Assembly: GCF_002921135.1 (NCBI RefSeq)
Contig: NZ_PQVJ01000018.1
Location: 1 to 62,062 of the forward strand
Direction: 5' to 3'
DNA length: 62,062 nt
From: Avibacterium gallinarum
GTDB lineage: Bacteria > Pseudomonadota > Gammaproteobacteria > Enterobacterales > Pasteurellaceae
Below, one piece after another: positions 59,501 to 62,062 of this stretch. The position numbers and the translations under genes are program-made. Position 1 is the stretch's first letter. Every line of letters starts with the position of its first letter. A model generated the notes under the pieces. That model was not told where the DNA came from, did not search any database, and worked only from the letters and a program-made list of their open reading frames with translations.

Positions 59501-61857
59501 TGTTTGGCACAGGAGATTTATCTAAGTATCGACAATATCACACAAGAGGGCAAATAACCGAACAATCTGACTACGTCCACCTCGAAGTTAATGAGAGCGG
59601 CAATAGTGGTATTTATAACTCAACGAAATCAACTCATAGTTTAGAACAAGGCGATAAGGCTGTATTGAGCTTTGATTATCGTACAAATATGCCAAACTTA
59701 AATTACACCTATGTGCTATCAGATGATGTTGGCAACTGGGCAATTCGACCAATAATTACGGTCATCAATGATGATGAATGGCACAAAGCAATTGTTGTAT
59801 TTATCGCACCGCGAGAATTAACTAATATCAGAGCTTTAATTGGCGGCAGTAATGTTGCTGTTGGCTCATATTTAGATATTAAAAATGTCAAATTGGAAAA
59901 AGGCACAGTCGCCACAGACTGGACACCTGCACCGGAAGATTTAGAAAGTGCGGTGGAGGCAGTAAGTGCGGAGCTGACTAGTTACAAATCTACGCAAGCC
60001 ACAAAAGAGCAAACAACAGCTCAACAAATTAACGGTTTAACCACAAGAATGGCTACAGCTGAAAGCGGTATCTCTCGTGTGGAAAAAGCCGTCTCAGATA
60101 ATCGCTCATCAACTGCCACGCAACTTAATCAACTTACAGCGAACTTGAATAAAGCCAATAGTCAAATCGCGGAAGAAAAGTCTGCTAGAGTCAGTGGGGA
60201 TAAGGCTAACTCAGATAAAATCACCGCGTTAACTAGCCGTGTAAGTAATGCCGAATCTGGTATCACTAATATCCAATCGACAAAAGCTAATAAAACCGAA
60301 GTGGCAAGCCTTGCTCGCACAACGCTGCAAAGCGAGTGGCGGAACGATATGAAAACTGAGGTGGATAACATCAAAGTTGGCGGGCGGAATGTGCTTATTG
60401 ATAGTGAGTACAAAACTAAAGCTATTTTTGGCAACTCTGCAAATGTTCGAATTTATCAATCTATCTTTGCTAATCGTAACCTAACTCGCTTAACCTTTCT
60501 TGGAAATACTGAATATAGCAGTATGGGGATTATTCAGACGATTGCAAATCAAAGATCCCATATTATTAAGGGTAAAACTTATACTCTTAGCTTAAATATA
60601 CAAGGGACGGCAGATATTCGGCGGACGGGGCTGAATTATGTTTACTTGATGCGCAATGATGGAGAGAATTTTTCTCTCCCCAAAATCCCCGTAACGGCTA
60701 GTTTGTCCGCTAGACCAACTTTGACATTTACGGCGCCGTGGACATCTAGCGAAGTATATTTATTAATTGGCGTACAGGGTACTTTTAATGCCAATGAATG
60801 GCTTGCTTTCCACAGCGTCAAGCTCGAACTCGGCACCATTGCCACCGACTGGACACCTGCACCTGAAGATTTAGAAAGTGCGGTAGATGCGGTGAGTGCA
60901 AAAGTTGATAGTACGCGAGAAACCCTAACTCGAGCCAATCAAGCCCTTGGGCAACGTATTGATACCGTAACTGCATCTGTCAATGATGCTAAAGCACAAA
61001 TCTCTACGGTAAGCAGAGCTGTTGCGACAACAGACGGCAAGCTATCTGCTACTCACACCATCAAAACGCAAACTATTGCAGGCGGTCGTAAAGCGATTGC
61101 CGGCATTGCGCTAGGTGCATCAGGTGATAACCGCACAGCAGAAAGCAGTGTGATTGTAATGGCAGATAAGTTTGGCGTGGTGAAAAATGCCAGTGATGGT
61201 AATGTAGTGCCGATGTTATCTGTTGTGAATAACCGTGTTGCGGTTAATGGCGATTTAATCGCGGATGGCACAATCCTTGGTAAGCATATTCGGGCGAATC
61301 AGACTCTGACATCACCGAATATTAATGGAGGCAGGTTGAATATCGGAAATGGTAATTTTATTGTTGATAGTAACGGTAATGTTACGGCAAAAAAAGGTAC
61401 TTTTAGTGGCACTCTCAGTGGAGCAACTGGTACATTTAAAGGGGATATATCTGCAGCTAGCGGTACGTTTAGAGGTAAAATTTATGCAGAGAATATTATT
61501 GATGATGCAGCTCAAGCATTTACGTTGCAACATGGGAAACCTTTAACAATACCTGCTTTTGGTAAAAAACGGGTTATTCTTATTCCAGCTTGTTTTTGCG
61601 AATTAAGAGTTGGGACAGCTTCAGGTAGTGCTGCTGCAACTATTCGAGCATCAGCCTCGGTTACAATTAGTAGTTCGGCTGGTGGTCGTGTATCAGGGAG
61701 TGGGTCGGCACGAGGAAGTGGTGCATCAGGATCAATATTTGTAGCTGGTTTTTTTGTTGTAAATGCTAATACTGCGACTATAATTAATTATACTTCATCC
61801 GTGTCAGGCTCGGGGTGGGTTTCTTGCCCAGATATACCAATTATTGCAATCTGTTAA
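56545..61857 (+). CDS. Tail tip/host specificity protein gpJ-like
   Basis: 1770 aa. The conserved N-terminal 850 residues form the tail hub (GGGGGHTPVEAPESGRSK start, fibronectin type III-like modules at about 620-800). Then a coiled-coil region with many Ala/Gln/Lys heptads, two related carbohydrate-binding-like modules (about residues 978-1138 and 1276-1450), a short knob and an Ala/Gly/Ser-rich C-terminus. The C-terminal third should decide receptor choice. AAGGAGTAGTT precedes the ATG. Confidence 0.94.
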   Translation: MGKGGGGGHTPVEAPESGRSKQLVNIVEIISEGEIQGLVDGVKSVFLDKTPIQASDDSYNFNNVDAQGRIGVQDQDIMEGFNTSEKEVAVSAQVRKTVPITRTITDSKVSRLRLTLGVQSLFSQNDEGDTNGTRVELRVTIGERIYPVVIDGKYSSQYLRQFEYGDLPPVPFQVRVERLTDDSKSQRLQNNTLWSSYTEIIETQFTYPNTALVGIQFDSEYFGSIPNRNYEIYGIKLKVPSNYDPINRTYNGLWDGTFKVAWSNNPAWVLYDLMTNKRYGLGQRLGEFSVDKWTLYQVAQYCDQLVPDGFGGQEPRFTCNAWLVEQRKAYDVINDICSIFRAMPVWNGREFTVVMDRPADPVWTYTNANVVGGEFSYQYSALKARHNEIHVEYIDASDSYEKKVEVVSDDDLIRRYGLNIKKVTAFGCTSRGQAHRTGKWILETERLETKTVTFSVGAEGLMHIPGDIIRVADSDYAATNIGGRVLAIEGRKAILDREITISGKSYLTYINAEGKHKDIRILGVANGNQAVLEAMPEDLTPYTVWSLTTQQINVQLFKCLSISEEEKGKYTIVALQHEPQKEAIVDNGAVFEPRETTLATSGLRKVDNVQVQANSEGIELSFDAIVQNSAMVKYQIKLYRDGKFYKLYDNLTSPKITFVDLPDGEYIAEVRAKNAQGQLSDPVTKTFTVRLAVSELVTVPKMFAIELNWRNPIFANPKTAIEIWVSSDNQFANARKLVSLAYPTNSYTYSGLSLNDRFWFWVRMVDGDNAGRFTDAVEGQPSQDATALTDYLHGQITKSELGQSLIDSLQADIKSAVENEAGLRKSAVANAMAQIMAESQARTKAIQDEAKARTSALNAEVTNRTKAIQSESAKLTAKIQAEANARGTAISQLQNTDAQQAQKITALTAKAEQALSGLEAEKVARAKGDEAEARQRTALTSRVASAESGLSNLQRTISTQAQSLSEVSQNLNARFDNLQIGGRNLLFGTGDLSKYRQYHTRGQITEQSDYVHLEVNESGNSGIYNSTKSTHSLEQGDKAVLSFDYRTNMPNLNYTYVLSDDVGNWAIRPIITVINDDEWHKAIVVFIAPRELTNIRALIGGSNVAVGSYLDIKNVKLEKGTVATDWTPAPEDLESAVEAVSAELTSYKSTQATKEQTTAQQINGLTTRMATAESGISRVEKAVSDNRSSTATQLNQLTANLNKANSQIAEEKSARVSGDKANSDKITALTSRVSNAESGITNIQSTKANKTEVASLARTTLQSEWRNDMKTEVDNIKVGGRNVLIDSEYKTKAIFGNSANVRIYQSIFANRNLTRLTFLGNTEYSSMGIIQTIANQRSHIIKGKTYTLSLNIQGTADIRRTGLNYVYLMRNDGENFSLPKIPVTASLSARPTLTFTAPWTSSEVYLLIGVQGTFNANEWLAFHSVKLELGTIATDWTPAPEDLESAVDAVSAKVDSTRETLTRANQALGQRIDTVTASVNDAKAQISTVSRAVATTDGKLSATHTIKTQTIAGGRKAIAGIALGASGDNRTAESSVIVMADKFGVVKNASDGNVVPMLSVVNNRVAVNGDLIADGTILGKHIRANQTLTSPNINGGRLNIGNGNFIVDSNGNVTAKKGTFSGTLSGATGTFKGDISAASGTFRGKIYAENIIDDAAQAFTLQHGKPLTIPAFGKKRVILIPACFCELRVGTASGSAAATIRASASVTISSSAGGRVSGSGSARGSGASGSIFVAGFFVVNANTATIINYTSSVSGSGWVSCPDIPIIAIC
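59480..59970 (+). repeat. gpJ duplicated module, copy 1
   Basis: Encodes IGGRNLLFGTGDLSKY ... LEKGTVATDWTPAPEDLESA. Copy 2 is at 60373-60903. The 3' ends are nearly identical in DNA (GACTGGACACCTGCACC, then GAAGATTTAGAAAGTGCGGT), the middles diverged. Module duplication in the receptor-binding part. Confidence 0.75.
60373..60903 (+). repeat. gpJ duplicated module, copy 2
   Basis: Encodes VGGRNVLIDSEYKTKAIFG ... LELGTIATDWTPAPEDLESA. Shares its start and end with copy 1 while the internal sequence differs, as expected if modules are swapped by recombination at conserved borders, one of which contains an uptake signal. Confidence 0.75.
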
Positions 61858-61882
61858 TCACAATCACAAAAGGAAGTTCACT

Positions 61883-62044
61883 ATGAATAAATTAATTTTT
61901 ACTCTATTAGTAACAAGCTTATTGTCCGCTTGCTCAACTCAACACCCTATTGACTACACAACTAAACCAGTGTTTTGTTACCAATTATCACCACAAGATA
62001 TGCAACCTGGTAAGAATTGCATTGGTTCAGGTGGACATAATTAA
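61883..62044 (+). CDS. Small lipoprotein after gpJ
   Basis: 53 aa from ATG 61883 (MNKLIFTLLVTSLLSACSTQ), lipobox LLSAC, with AAAAGGAAGTTCACT upstream. The short mature part has two more cysteines (FCYQLSPQDMQPGKNCIGSG). Located like phage Cor or other receptor-masking lipoproteins that follow J genes; inferred from position. Confidence 0.75.
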   Translation: MNKLIFTLLVTSLLSACSTQHPIDYTTKPVFCYQLSPQDMQPGKNCIGSGGHN

Positions 62045-62062
62045 TTCATACGGCCCGCAAAA

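Larger units (their letters stand above)
21330..62062. mobile_element. Lambdoid siphovirus prophage (right end outside window)
   Basis: From the tRNA-Ser end to the window edge the content is that of one temperate phage. In order: integrase, excisionase, leftward recombination operon, CI/Cro switch, replication genes, NinB/NinG/Q, lysis, terminases, HK97-type head, lambda-type non-contractile tail up to gpJ. Gene order is intact and no essential module is visibly broken, so it may be inducible. Uptake signals are also present inside. attR and any genes beyond the tail tip lie outside. Confidence 0.93.

Overview
The window is one end of a Pasteurellaceae chromosome segment (about 21.3 kb) followed by a large, mostly intact lambdoid prophage that runs off the right edge. 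The family assignment rests on three things visible in the sequence. Copies of the uptake signal AAGTGCGGT occur throughout, often as inverted pairs. The comA-E competence operon lies head-to-head with ponA and shares a CRP-S-type site. The order aroK-aroB-dam-dciA-secM-secA-mutT matches this group. I cannot name the genus; the AAGTGCGGT signal fits the Haemophilus/Pasteurella/Aggregatibacter/Avibacterium side of the family.

Chromosome, 1-21329. A duplicated 95-bp palindromic repeat precedes psd and an FklB-type isomerase. ponA (PBP1A) faces away from comABCDE, the PilMNOPQ-like type IV pilus/secretin operon needed for DNA uptake. Then come aroK, aroB and dam, dciA on the other strand, secM (an export-sensing arrest peptide) with secA, mutT, a small unannotated basic protein, mltF, gmhA and mfd. 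tRNA-Ser(GGA) closes the block and is the prophage attachment gene.

Prophage, 21330-62062 and beyond. A tyrosine integrase and an AlpA-like excisionase sit at attL. A leftward early operon (28419 to 22762) carries the recombination genes bet (RecT-like) and a YqaJ exonuclease plus many small unknown genes. Its promoter at 29125-29153 is followed by an unusual leader of about 700 nt: an rRNA-type boxA, several hairpins, a tRNA-like element with a collapsed anticodon arm, and a long perfect hairpin. Terminator-like hairpins lie between the operon's genes, so processive antitermination is likely. The lysogeny operon (31964 to 29461) encodes a CI-type S24 repressor, an unknown small protein, a HipA-like kinase and a DUF3037 protein. 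Identical AAAAC-N4-GTTTT operators sit inside all three immunity-region promoters. The rightward operon has Cro, CII, O-like and P-like replication genes (iterons inside the O gene), NinB, NinG and Q.

Between NinB and NinG lies a minus-strand island of about 1.9 kb: hicAB, a C4-like antisense RNA with a BRO-family antirepressor, and two tiny membrane proteins. After Q come a late promoter, pinholin-like holin, a P1-Lyz-like SAR endolysin, Rz/Rz1, HNH nuclease, terminases, HK97-type head genes, and lambda-type tail genes from tube to gpJ, including a gpG/gpGT frameshift. A second moron block (47834-50293) between the tail chaperone and tape measure carries a lipoprotein and a second C4-like RNA with a P22-type antirepressor.

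The most novel points are the two C4-like RNA/antirepressor switches, whose antisense loops have diverged together with their own target ribosome-binding sites, and the leftward leader with boxA and the tRNA-like element.
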